From Pseudeuparius sepicola (taxonomy: Eukaryota; Arthropoda; Insecta; Coleoptera; Anthribidae), in the NCBI GenBank assembly GCA_963920635.1, contig OY987304.1, positions 33,108,365-33,172,364 on the forward strand: 64,000 nt of DNA, written 5' to 3'. Made by a program: the position numbers and the translations under genes. Below the pieces are notes generated by a model. It saw only the letters and a program-made list of their open reading frames with translations. It had not been told where the DNA came from and made no database searches. Each line of letters opens with the position of its first letter. Positions within the stretch are counted from its first letter, which is position 1. Below, piece by piece: positions 11,771 through 21,780 of this stretch.

Positions 11771-13150
11771 TTATTGTTATTACTTATTAATTGTTCCTCG
11801 TATTTACATTATCGACTTCCCCTTTGTATACATTGATGAGGATGTTTTCTAAACATTTTAGTAATTAGGGTCACCCGCCTCCAGGTGTAAAAATAATTAG
11901 TTTGACTATTTGAACATAGATGGTTCTCAGTGTCACACTTGGGACAATATCAACCCCATAAAAAATGCCAAATGGAATATGGACATGTTATTATTTTTCG
12001 TACATTCTCTAATTTAATTGAGTGCTTATTTAGAGAATACAATTATTAGCAACGTAAGCGCGTCAACCAACCTGGAGAGCCCGGATGCAGAGACCTTCAT
12101 ACAAGATACTTGTTGAGCATTTTCCCAATTTAGCAGCAGGAGGGTGAGCATAAACTGATTAATTAATATAATCAGTCAAGTGCAAGTGCAAGTCCAAGTG
12201 CAGAAGCGTACCCGCTTTCTTCCGTGGGACGAAAAATTAATTTTCTCTTAGATATTTTTTGCATTACATTTTTTAATTATATGCTTTTGATTTTTTATTG
12301 TTGTTTGGTATATTTAATTTTTTACCTATATTTTTTAATATTTCTCAAATTATCGAAGTCCTGCTTTGATGCTCACTGCTCACCCCTCCACTTCTAGTTA
12401 AATATTAGATTTAAATTATTTTGTCTGTCATTTAATTATCTTTACAAGATTATTAATATGGAAATATCGAAACCGCTGTGCCATTCCCCAGGTGTTCAGG
12501 ATGTGAAAAGGATTACGCCCCGAAGGGACCCGTTCCAGATTATCTGACCCTATAGTTACTGTGCCCTTCTGCATTCTCCGCAAATTTCCGGATGATAGGG
12601 ATATCCGGTCTATAATGGGCAAATCTTTGATCCGTATACAAGTTCGGAACAGCCTATATACAACTTGCAGCTATCGTTTTCGGTAATTTGGCACACATTC
12701 AGTGTTAAAAAGGTGCAAAATCGCGCCTGCCTTGGACATCCAAGAGCCATGTTGTTTGCTTACTCCGACGCCTCAGTCAAAGCTGCCGCACTTTCTATAC
12801 AAAACGGTAAATTTGTTCAAAAATTTTTTTTTGAGAAATTTATTCTCATGCACTACTTTGCCCTTAAGCAAGATCCCTCCTACAATTTGGCCTGTTGTTT
12901 TCAAAGGTAAAATCTCGAAAAATTCGCTACCGCGGAATAATATCAGAAAATAAAGAGACCAACTGGTTTTGTTGCGCAGACATTCTGCAAAAGATGTTCA
13001 TTGCCCTATGTATATACAGTAGGTATGTGTGTAAACTTAGAAGCCGGATCAATTATGGATAATATATCCAGTGAAAATATTGTTAAAATTTATAATACCA
13101 CTATAGTGGTATTTTCGCTGAAATCCTACTTTCTTTGTTAGGCTAAACCA
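11771..13150. other. Non-coding stretch without recognised features
   Basis: No convincing gene. A short CAAGTGCAAGTCC-type microsatellite lies at 12,178-12,203. Frames at 12,428-12,953 on both strands overlap one another and lack recognisable motifs. Confidence 0.4.
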
Positions 13151-13158
13151 ATTAACAA

Positions 13159-13258
13159 GCTTGGATACACCTCGCGCCACCATCTTGAGGGGTGCTGAGT
13201 TGTCGCCTCGCTGAAACCGCGGCAGACTTACAAACGCCTACGCGCAATACTCCATTTA
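13159..13258 (+). repeat. ~100 bp GCGCCACC...ACGCCTACGCGC unit (arm end copy)
   Basis: This is a GC-rich unit containing CGCGCCACCATCTTGAGG, TCGCCTCGCTGAAACCGC and ACAAACGCCTACGCGCAA followed by TACTCCATTTATT. The same unit recurs at 15,606-15,709 (inverted), 30,975-31,077, 31,111-31,212 and 33,603-33,700 (inverted), and in diverged form at 2,791. It forms the outermost part of both giant arms, so it may be a terminal sequence of the underlying element family. Confidence 0.75.
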
Positions 13259-13679
13259 TTAAAGTTGTTTCACAAATAACAATTTTCCCCCAACAAATCC
13301 CCCAATAAATCGTACAGTTTATTGGTATAAATCGTAGAATTTTTTGTTTTCAATTTAATGGTAGGTATATATTACAAAATTGGCGAAGAAATTAAAATAT
13401 TGAGATGACGATTTACAGATTAAATTATTCCAAAATTCCAGAGCTGTCAACACAAAGCATTCTGCTGTTTGCGGCAACTTGTGGCTAATTTCGAGATTTT
13501 TCTATTTTACTGTATAGAGGTTTTTTTAACGAATTTTGATATTAAATTTTGAATTTCTACTGGGAGGGAATTTTTTATCATTTATTTTACGTTGACGGGG
13601 CTTATCTTAATTCAAATGTTGTATCAGTTTCGATAGAACTAAGATGAGTGCCATGGAAAACCCAAGTCGTTTGTATATC

Positions 13680-14150
13680 GCTAATAATAATAAACTTGTT
13701 AACCTCCAAACAATTCTGAAAATAAAAAATTGTTAAATTCCCTTATACATTAAAAAGACAATGCAAGTTGTTCCAAATTTTTATCTTTAATAATAAAAAA
13801 AAGTTACGCCTCTTTCGAAAAATAATTGAAATATTGACCGTTCGGATTGCTTTCTGTCTATAATAATACACTAACTTCAGAATTTTTGCGCTTACCATCG
13901 ATGAAATAAAAAATATTTTTCAAAAACTATTCTTTTTACGGCCGTTTTCTTCCTTTTGATATGTAGGGTCAAACAAAAAAAATCCCATGTCTCTACCTGC
14001 TCTAATAATAAAAAAGTGATTAACTTCCAAAAAATCCTTGGTGGCCATGAAAAAAATTTGGTTCAATCCCTTTTTACAATCTCAACACAACGCAAGTTAT
14101 TGTCTTAATTTCTATCTTCACTAATAAAAATAAGTTAGATTTTTTTGTAA
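13680..14150 (+). repeat. Old direct repeat inside the left arm
   Basis: Two diverged copies (about 13,685-13,830 and 14,002-14,140) share, in order, TAATAATAA..A..TTAAC.TCCAA, TTCAATCCC/TTAAATTCCC, CAA.GCAAGTT.TT, TATCTT.A.TAATAAA and AAGTTA. The same pair is mirrored in the right arm. They predate formation of the giant inverted repeat. No coding content. Confidence 0.5.
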
Positions 14151-14225
14151 TGTCATGGGATGTTTTGTTGATCGACATTTAAAAATCGCACACTTTTAAT
14201 TGGAGATTAGCGGTACTTATATCAA

Positions 14226-14573
14226 ACAAGTCTGAAATAAAAATATAGTTTAAAAAACTAAAAAAAAAACTCGCCTACGCTTAGCAAACTGAACTAAAAA
14301 GTAAAAAATAATAATAGCAAACCGAATTTTATTGTAAAAAAAAGAAGCGTGGGTTGCATGATATCAATTGTTATAAAAATTTCATTAGTAGCTATTGATA
14401 AAAGTAGAGTTATCATAAAAAAATATATAATAAAAAAAGCACCCCGCACGCTTCTTTTTTACAATAAAATTCGGTTTGCTATTATTATTTTTTACTTTTT
14501 AGTTCGGTTTGCTAAGCGTAAACGTGCTTTTTTAGTTTTTTAAACTATGTTTTTATTTCAGACTTGTTTTGAG
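14226..14573. mobile_element. ~345 bp palindromic MITE in the left arm
   Basis: Two arms of about 120 bp (14,226-14,349 and 14,449-14,572) are reverse complements, beginning AACAAGTCTGAAATAAAAAT and containing CGCTTAGCAAAC and AGCAAACCGAATTTTATTG, around a ~100 bp AT-rich centre. The mirrored copy lies at about 32,293-32,640. Open frames here are palindrome by-products. Confidence 0.75.
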
Positions 14574-14689
14574 TTGAATAAATTTTTTATAATTGGGGAT
14601 ATATGTAAATGAATAAGTGCGAAAAAATTCAGGAGATGATTGCCTTTTTAAAAATAAGGGGGGTTCTCGTATAAAATTTTTCGATTTGG

Positions 14690-15555
14690 CGTTTCCCTGC
14701 AAAGTTATTCGGGTTACAGGGTGACCCAAAAGAATTTTTTTTATTTATATCTCTTAATAATCAAGTTGCAGAGCTGAAACTTTGCACTGTTATGTTTTTG
14801 GCGATGGAGAATAAGCTGAAGGTGTCAGTTTTTATGTATCTCATAGAGGGCGCCGCTTGTGCTGTTCTGTGATCGTGCTTTTACTCCTAACTTTTTTGAG
14901 GTTATGTTTTTGGTCTTGAAGGTTCGTCATTTTAGTGCAACTTTTCATTTTGCAACTAAAATGTACTCTTTTTCATAACGATAGAATCAACCGTTTGCGT
15001 CAAAATTGGCAAAACGTGCCCAAAAACACCCGTTAACTTCATCATTCGAAACATAAAATTTTTATCTACCGCTTTCAAACGTTACAGATTGGGCAAAACA
15101 CCATTGGTTTTCTTGAAATAGGGTGTTCAAATTTTGTTAAATTCAATCCTTTCCATTTTGAAGGCTAATAAGTATTGGTACATTGTTCATAGGAATTTTT
15201 TCTCAGTTTAAATGGTACAGTCTATCTGTAACGTTTGAAAGCGGTAGATACAAATTTTATGTTTTTAATGTTGAAGTTAACAGGTGTTTTGGGGCACATT
15301 TTGCCAATTTCAACGCAAAGGATTGATTTTATTGTTATGAAACAAGAGTACAATTTAGTTGCAAAATGAAAAGGTGCACTAAAATGACGAATCTCCAAGA
15401 CCAAAAACATAACCTCAAAAAAGTTGCGAGTAAAAGCACGATCAAAGAACAGCACAAGTGGCGCCCTCTGTGAGATACGTAAAAACTGACACCTTCAGCT
15501 TATTCTCCATTTCAGTTCTGCAACTTGATTATTTTGAGATATAAATAAAAAAGAT
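14690..15555. mobile_element. Fold-back element in the left arm (truncated on one side)
   Basis: About 400 bp from 14,690 (CAAAGTTATTCGGGTTACAG) is repeated in reverse at 15,220-15,555 around a ~100 bp centre. Shared words include CTGAAGGTGTCAGTTTTTA, GAGGGCGCC, AACGTTACAGAT and GGTAGATA. In the right arm the same element is complete on both sides (31,249-32,191, ending in ATCGAAAAATT). The left-arm copy lost 186 bp at the junction 15,562/15,563. There is no transposase, so it is non-autonomous. Confidence 0.75.
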
Positions 15556-15605
15556 ACTTTTGTCTGTGCTTGTTTTGAGTTGAATAAATATTTTATAATT
15601 GGAGA

Positions 15606-15709
15606 TAAATGGAGTATTGCGCGTAGGCGTTTGTAAGTCTGGCGCGGTTTCAGCGAGGCGACTACTCGGCGCCCCTCAAGTTGGTGGCGCTCCGAGGTCT
15701 GTGCTTGTT
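15606..15709 (-). repeat. Inverted copy of the ~100 bp GC-rich unit (left arm, inner)
   Basis: The sequence GCGCGTAGGCGTTTGTAAGT through GGTGGCGCTCCGAGGTCTG is the reverse complement of the unit at 13,159-13,258. The corresponding place in the right arm holds two tandem copies (30,975 and 31,111), so one copy was lost here together with neighbouring sequence. Confidence 0.8.
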
Positions 15710-15964
15710 CTTCTGTGACCATTAAATTTCCATTGATGCAATGTGAATTACACATAATTTCAAATAGAAAATTGAATTGAATACTTATTTTTTGTATCTA
15801 TGGCGAATGCGCTGGGATAGTTAAAAGAAACATTAAATTAATTACGTGAACGATATCTAGTCTTACTTTTCTGTGTAATTTCATTTGGAATATTTTGTAT
15901 ATTCCATCATTAGTGTTAAATTTTTCGTAAATAAATAATACTTCCAGGACCTCTTCACTGCAGT

Positions 15965-16115
15965 TTATTTTAAATAAAGTACACATTGCATCAGTTCGAT
16001 AACTTCTCGACAATCATAGGGTAAATACTCCTGCAGCTGTGGTCCATATCTGAGTGTACTAAAAAGGAAATTATATTTAGGTGATTATTCACAACTACTG
16101 AGCCAAGAGACTAAC
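15965..16115 (-). other. Exon-like segment with 57 bp intron-like gap (left arm)
   Basis: This mirrors 30,566-30,716. On the minus strand a donor-like ACAAG|GTTAGT and an acceptor-like TTTCCTTTTTAG bound 57 bp (16,059-16,115), a common insect intron size. They are followed by an open run of 30 codons (start TLRYGPQLQEYLPYDCRE) to a TAA. Upstream continuity is not clear: the frame that reads through has a stop just before the donor exon. It may be a captured gene fragment or an element ORF. I cannot name it. Confidence 0.3.
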
Positions 16116-16172
16116 CTTGTAGCTTTCCATTAACCCGCCTCGCCGATAAGGTGCTTTCAGTTTTTCGTTTAA

Positions 16173-16510
16173 GAGGGGGTTGCCGACAGCGAAAGTGACG
16201 TTAGATTTCGTATATTTTTAAGTTGTATAGCATAAAACCTAATAACATTTTACCTGGAAAAAATTTAGTACAAACAACTCTGTCTTCATTCTAATCATAA
16301 GATCTTAAAAGCATATTCACTGGAATTATTATTTTTCCCAAGGTTTTCATAACCTATAAAACAAAACGCTGCTTTTAACGTCTTATGATTAAAATGAAGA
16401 CAGAGATGTTTGTACTAAATTTTTGCCAGGTAAAATGTTATTAGATTTTATGCTATACAACTTAAAAAAATGCGAAATCTAACGTCACTTTCGCTGTCGG
16501 CAACCCCCTC
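16173..16510. mobile_element. 338 bp TTAA-flanked palindromic MITE inserted in the left arm only
   Basis: Arms of about 140 bp begin GAGGGGGTTGCCGACAGCGA and are about 95% identical in inverted orientation. TTAA sits immediately outside each end (16,169-16,172 and 16,511-16,514). The right arm of the giant repeat shows the empty site, CGTTTAAACACG with one TTAA, near 30,504-30,515, which demonstrates insertion with an exact TTAA duplication. TTAA targeting is characteristic of piggyBac-type transposases, though the CCC-starting ends usual for that family are absent. Confidence 0.85.
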
Positions 16511-16639
16511 TTAAACACGTATAGACAACAATAACAAACTTTGAGGTTATGGTTAGTTGGCCGAAGGATTGAGGCCTGTCATTTCTGGCAGTTCCGTCTA
16601 GCTGTCATTTCTGGCATTCAATATTTGCGTTCACTTTTA

Positions 16640-17000
16640 ATACAGAAAAACAGAAACTAAGAAATTGTCTCCATGTCTCGTCAATCTCTGTCGCTACTTC
16701 GGGAGATGTACATGACCCAGGGGCCGCTGTACTTTACGGTTAAACGTTTGAGGTCCTTAAAATAAGATAGAAACTGACGGTGGTGTTTCGTAGCCATAAG
16801 ACTAACTAATCAAAACTACCCCACAACTTTCCCGCCAGGGGTTCTTTTGAGCACACATTGACTGTATTATAGGCGAAGACTTCCGAAGCAAGAAGGGGGC
16901 TAGTGCGAGCGTTCTTCACACCTGAAACAAAATTTATGTATTGAGATATAATTCTGCGACAATTAAGCAGATATATTTAACGTAACATAACCCATATCGA
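16640..17000 (-). other. Second exon-like segment of the arm
   Basis: On the minus strand an acceptor-like TTTTGTTTCAG (about 16,925) precedes an open run starting VKNARTSPLLASEVFAYNTV and ending GKLWGSFD before a stop. Further on, an ATG-started 38-codon run begins MATKHHRRFL. The right-arm counterpart (29,751 on) is almost identical but is interrupted after GSFD by 353 bp of extra sequence. It looks like fragments of a coding gene, unidentified, carried in both arms. Confidence 0.3.
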
Positions 17001-17321
17001 CAGAAACAGGTTCGAAATATGTATATGTTCTTTTTTAAACGGCAAAAACATATTGTCGGAGACTCCAAGCACGGGTTCATCGACGGAACATTTAAACCGG
17101 TGTCCGCAATCTTTGACCAAGTTTACGCTGTGATATCTAAACAGTTTTGGTAATTTCATCCCATCGTATACATCCTTTTACCTAACAAAACACATGCTAC
17201 GTACTCCAGAATCGTCAGCATGCTCCAGCGACTTGAACCAGAGACCCGACCAGAGAAGATTATCCAAACGTGCATCTGTTGGGCTGCTTGTTTCACTTGG
17301 TGAAAAGCATGAAAAAGCAAT

Positions 17322-17618
17322 TGTTGGCCCAAATGAACTTGAACACTGATTTATTTGGCACAAGGTGAATGGTGAATACAAAATACTCACACCCGAACGT
17401 GGCAGTTCACCCGTCTGTGTCTCGTGGTCAAAGGGAACGGCTTCCAGCCACCCGGACCGTCCGAACTCTCGGATCACCCGTAAGCAGTTCACCCGTCTGT
17501 GTCTCAGGCTCCACTGTCCATTCTGGGGGGAGAATTCCCTTTACAGCGCTCACGCGTCGGCGCGAGCGGCACCAATACTCCTGGACGGCACGGCTCCCAC
17601 CCAGAGGCTATAATAACA
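17322..17618 (-). mobile_element. Possible solo LTR (297 bp)
   Basis: Read on the minus strand this GC-rich block starts TGTTATTATAGCC and ends GGGCCAACA, i.e. TG..CA ends. It holds an AATAAA (CCAAATAAATCAG) close to the 3' end and contains an exact 22 bp direct repeat (17,402-17,423 and 17,484-17,505; GCAGTTCACCCGTCTG core). These traits fit a solo long terminal repeat. No flanking duplication or internal retroelement sequence was found. The overlapping 82- to 108-codon frames are by-products of high GC. Confidence 0.4.
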
Positions 17619-17829
17619 CCTGGGCGGTTGCCCTCCGCCAAGAGACACGCGCTCTAGACACAAACTTGTTTCTAAAATATAAACTAAGACGTTGAAAAAC
17701 ACGTTAAACATTTAAAACTTCTCAAAACCCAAGCTGTGGCTTTCAGTTATGTGACAAATGACATGTAACGTCGGACTAAGATGGTCACGTGATTTTTGTG
17801 CGCGCCATGGCCTGTCTTTATCGTAGGCC

Positions 17830-17998
17830 TCGGACCGGGGCAGAGTGACGTTCATATCCCGACGTAGAAATAACCTCATAAACTTAACGTAGATATAACC
17901 TTATAAAAATAAAATTCGCACACCAACACCAGGGTTCGAACCTATACGACCATCGGAGTTAATGTCGACGCTCTAACGAACTGAGCTATCGAAGCACT
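17830..17998 (-). mobile_element. tRNA-derived SINE
   Basis: The minus strand carries a Pol III box A (TAGCTCAGTTCGTTAGAGC, 17,970-17,988) and box B (GGTTCGAACCC, 17,933-17,943) about 46 bp apart, as in a tRNA. The acceptor arms do not pair and the anticodon stem is broken, so it is not a functional tRNA. A non-tRNA body follows toward 17,830 with the repeated phrase ACGT(T/C)..GAGGTTAT. A tRNA-like head with an unrelated tail is the standard SINE layout; the exact 3' end is not resolved. Confidence 0.65.
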
Positions 17999-17999
17999 T

Positions 18000-19550
18000 G
18001 AAATATATTGCCTAAACAGTGTAAGCTAGAATCTTGATGACGTCACAGAAAAGAAATAAAATAAAGGATGTCTCAAAATTCATATAATGGATAGGACAAA
18101 GCTAAAAGGACCTTAATCGTCTCGGATTTGTTTGCAAGGATTTTCTCTACGAACGGTTTGTTCAGAACTCTATTATAGTAAGGTAGGAAACAGATAATTT
18201 GAAAATAGCTCCTCAGTTGTTTCAAAAACAAAATATGCCAAGAGTTGCATTACGTAAACGGTCAAATTATTTTTATCATCTTGATTGGAAACTTCCACAG
18301 GCAGAATGTGATGAATCCGAGTTTCTTTCGGATGAGTCCTGCGTCAGCGAAACTTCTCTTAGCTTTCGTCCTCGATTGCACGGGACAGCCTCAGGAGGCG
18401 ACGATCACACCGAGACTGATTGTTAGGAAAACTGAAATGGAGGGAATAGGCAAAAATGCGGGAAAATTAATGATATGATATCATATTAATTATTAATGAC
18501 ACCTCCGGTAGACCCATACTAAATTTCCATTAGATATTGGAAGCTCTATGCCACGAGCCATTTCTTTTTTTATTATTTTGGACAACGATATATAGATAGA
18601 TGACTGACGATAATAGAAATAACACAGTTTTACTTTGCTTCTATACATTAGCGAGTCGGGGGGAAGAAGACGAGGTAATTTGTTTACATTGGCATTTCTT
18701 AAATTCAGTCTTTTCTATTCTGTAATGCATAATAAATATTTTATTTTATTATATCATTCTTTATTTTGTACTGTTCCCTACGAAAAGGAATCCAAAACAG
18801 ACAAATCAGGGGATTGGGGCTGCCAGGAAATAGGTCTATTTCTCCCTATCCAACTATTTCCAGAGAGTTGAATAATTATGTGGTGGATCTCCATCATGAT
18901 AATTTTTGTTTTATTTTGTTACATTTTGTTACCAGCTAAAAACAAAATATTAGAAGGTTTGAAGTATGTCTAATTATAAAATAGAATGTAATTATGAAAA
19001 TATTCCATGGCTGACTATGGGAAGACTTAAAAAAAAAACAGAAAATTAGCCATAGCTATTTCGTTTTTTATAATAACTATGCAGAGTATTATAGTTTTGG
19101 AAAGCTCAAAAAATGGCCGATTTGATAAGGATACCGCCAATTATGATTTACATTAAAAAAACAAAAGTTTATATCATATCTCAAAAATCACAAACAACAT
19201 AAAAAATTGGATAAGATTATCTTATTAAGCCCAAAATTATCTACAATTTTTGTCTCTACAGTTTTTCTGTATAATCAGAAATAACAGAGCTACAGAGATC
19301 TGATGAAATAACAAAAAATCACTTTTTTCAAAATATCTAGTGAGCCATGAACTTTTTTAAAAATCCAAAAGGGCCATTAGATTGAGCATTCAAAACTGCA
19401 ATTCTTTCCCCATTTAACCTTTGTTCTAGCTCTGCTAGTTTCCGAGATCCCCATAGTGGGCATCGAAAGAAACTCACCCTGTATAGTAGCCTAGGACCAT
19501 CACGATACCAGCGTCACAACGGCGGCGTTTGTTTATGTTATAAAGATGTC
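18000..19550. other. Spacer DNA without a recognised gene
   Basis: Frames at 18,199-18,478 (two overlapping plus frames of 75-77 codons) lack recognisable motifs, and the longer one starts at a non-ATG codon. A near-perfect AT palindrome lies around 18,467-18,492 (TGATATGATATCATAT core). A lone CACCCTGTATA end occurs near 19,478. Otherwise nothing. Confidence 0.4.
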
Positions 19551-19786
19551 ATTATAAACTCGACGTTTGCGTTGGCGCTCGAAGTTGTCGGTGACCTTCG
19601 CAGCTTGCGTCCAGAAATGTGAACGACGGAACGTGAAAAAGATGAAATTAGTTTATCTCGGACGGCATCGGACGCAGACGGCAGCATTCGACGGCATTTT
19701 ATAAACGGTTACACGTAAAATATTGGGATTGAATTTTCGACGCAAACGGCAACGGCGAGCGCCAACGCAAACGTCGAGTTTATAAA
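19551..19786. mobile_element. 236 bp MITE with 30 bp perfect-looking inverted ends
   Basis: The left end TTATAAACTCGACGTTTGCG continuing into TTGGCGCTCG (19,551-19,581) is the reverse complement of 19,757-19,786. The centre is CpG-rich (CGGACGGCATCGGACGCAGA) without coding capacity. The superfamily cannot be assigned because no clear target duplication was seen. Confidence 0.7.
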
Positions 19787-19859
19787 TCCACCTTAAAGGT
19801 GTATTTAAATCCGGTCGGCAGGGGTAGGTACTCAAATCTGGTCGGCAGACTTTCACAGT

Positions 19860-21560
19860 TCACAGCTCACACAAAGTTTCAGTGAAGTAAAATCCCACAC
19901 TAGATGTCAATGTTAGTACGTATAAAAATGAATAGGATAGATGAGTCATAGACGTACAACACATAGGTTAGGGGGCTAGAAAAGACGTAAGAGTATGTTA
20001 CAAGGGGTAGCAAACACGCACAAGGGTAAGTTAGACGAAGGTAGCACGGTCGCACAAGGATAGGTTGCGAGGAGTTAGCAAAAAAAGTGAAAATGATGAA
20101 TATTGAATATTTATTGCCATTTTGTTATTATTCTGACTTTCTATAGTTAGTAAGAGGTCATCTAGAATAACGACTATCGAAATTCCGCCTTAATCATGGT
20201 TAACTGCGATCTTTAAATTGTTTTTTTTAAGGTAAATCTACATAGGTATATGTTGCTAAAGGGAAAAGCAAATATCAACATATTATATGTCGTTGAGAAA
20301 AATTAGCTCTTGCAAAATGTCCAAAAATACACAGGGTGTTTATTATTAAAACCAAAAAGATATATTTTTTTCTCAAAAAATATGTATTTTTTCTCACTAC
20401 CTTTCTACCCGATAGTTACCTTGCAACTTTTATATAAAACTTTTTTTCTTTCTCTGCAAAAATTATAGAAATAACATGAAGGGTCGAAGTTTTCGCGAGA
20501 AGACTGTAGGTACAATGAGCGAAATAATTGATCGTTTTATAAATGAATAAATAGTTACTTCTGTGAAATTAAAATGTCGTGATTAGGTATAGATCAGCAA
20601 TAGAAGGGAAACTATCTACAAAAAAAATACAATTTCATTAAAAACATAAGTTATTTATATAGTAAGTATACAATTTTTCTTATAATGATCCAACCGGTAA
20701 AAAAACTTATTCCAAGAACGGTGTAACAGCTATTTATCGGGGCATCTATATGAACAGCCTTATCTGGAACATCATTAATTTCTTGATAAATACCTAATAC
20801 CCTTCTAATACCCAATAATAACCGTCAAAGAAGATAGATCACGGTATATTGCCGTATAAAAATGTTGATATGCACTTGATATTATAGTACCTAATAATTT
20901 TGATTGAACTGTAGGTAATGTTTTCCGATATATAATCAATAATAATACATAATTGAAATTAGATAACTATTATGACCCAAACATTTTAAGAGCTTTCGTT
21001 TATAGAAATATTAGGTATATTAATAATATTTTTAAAAATTTAGGCGTATACATACAAATTCTTGAAATATTCTGAAAGAATAACTAAGTTTAGATAGGGA
21101 GACTGCAACCATCGAAGCAGAGAAAACCAGTTCTCGCTTTTATGAGGCGAAATGCCCTTCAGTATCACAACCGTCTTCAACAAAGTTGCACCAGGCTGAT
21201 CTCTCCGCGTGGCCTGTGGCCTGTCACTCCTGTCATTTGAGTTTACAAGAAGTAGTGCATGTAATAGGAAGTTATATAAGAAGTTAGCCTGTCGCTGGTG
21301 TAAGACCATGTCTGTTTGTGTGTGAATAGGCTTCCCGGAGTGTTTGGGACAGTTCCACTTAATCTGTGACAGTTCTTTGTATAACCTTTTTCTCGACCTT
21401 GTTTATGATAAAATGAAACATTTGTGTAAAACTTGGAAGTAAAGGGGCGAAAATGGTTTAATTGTATTGGTTCCTTCTACAATTTGAAGCCTAAGAATGC
21501 CTAGAAACTAGTTGTGTACACAAGTCAAATGGGCTAATACGTTATATTACATTATATTTT
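19860..21560. other. AT-rich spacer DNA
   Basis: No gene recognised. An ACACAGGGTGTTTATT word at about 20,330 resembles a solitary transposon end. The 89-codon minus frame at 21,040-21,309 has no domain signature. Confidence 0.4.
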
Positions 21561-21780
21561 CTTGACATCGGCAGTGAAGTGTCTCAAAATCGTCATTAAA
21601 AGCTCTGAAATCGGCACTGAAGTAGCCCATTATTGTACGATTTTTTCAATAAGTAGGCTTTGGCGAGATGTAAACATCAAACGTCAGACGCGGAGCCATC
21701 ATAAGTGACCAAATATTCAAAACCCGGCCAATAAATCCCATTTAACTTTTCGTACACATTGCGAAATTGTGCGAAATATA

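Larger units (their letters stand above)
13151..17053 (+). repeat. Left arm of giant inverted repeat (3.9 kb)
   Basis: The whole segment is the reverse complement of 29,619-33,708. In the stretches aligned by eye (13,151-13,550; 16,640-16,930; 15,000-15,550) identity is about 98-99%. The outer boundary reads ATTAACAAGCTTGG in both arms, after which the flanks differ; a TTAA therefore lies at each outer end. Two differences are clean indels. The left arm has an extra 338 bp TTAA-flanked MITE (16,173-16,510). It lacks 186 bp present in the right arm (31,119-31,304) and 353 bp present at 29,863-30,215. No transposase is encoded in the arm. Confidence 0.9.

Noticed and set aside
17365..17695. 82- to 108-codon plus frames and a 104-codon minus frame
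   Set aside because: All lie in the GC-rich LTR-like block with an internal 22 bp repeat; none starts or ends in a gene-like manner.
17920..17996. A tRNA gene on the minus strand
   Set aside because: Box A and box B are good, but the acceptor arms do not pair and the anticodon stem is broken; a body follows. It was classed as a SINE head.
18300..18360. GGATGAGTCC...CGAAAC resembling a hammerhead core
   Set aside because: The core reads CGGATGA instead of CTGATGA, helix II does not form next to it, and no cleavage triplet can be paired sensibly.
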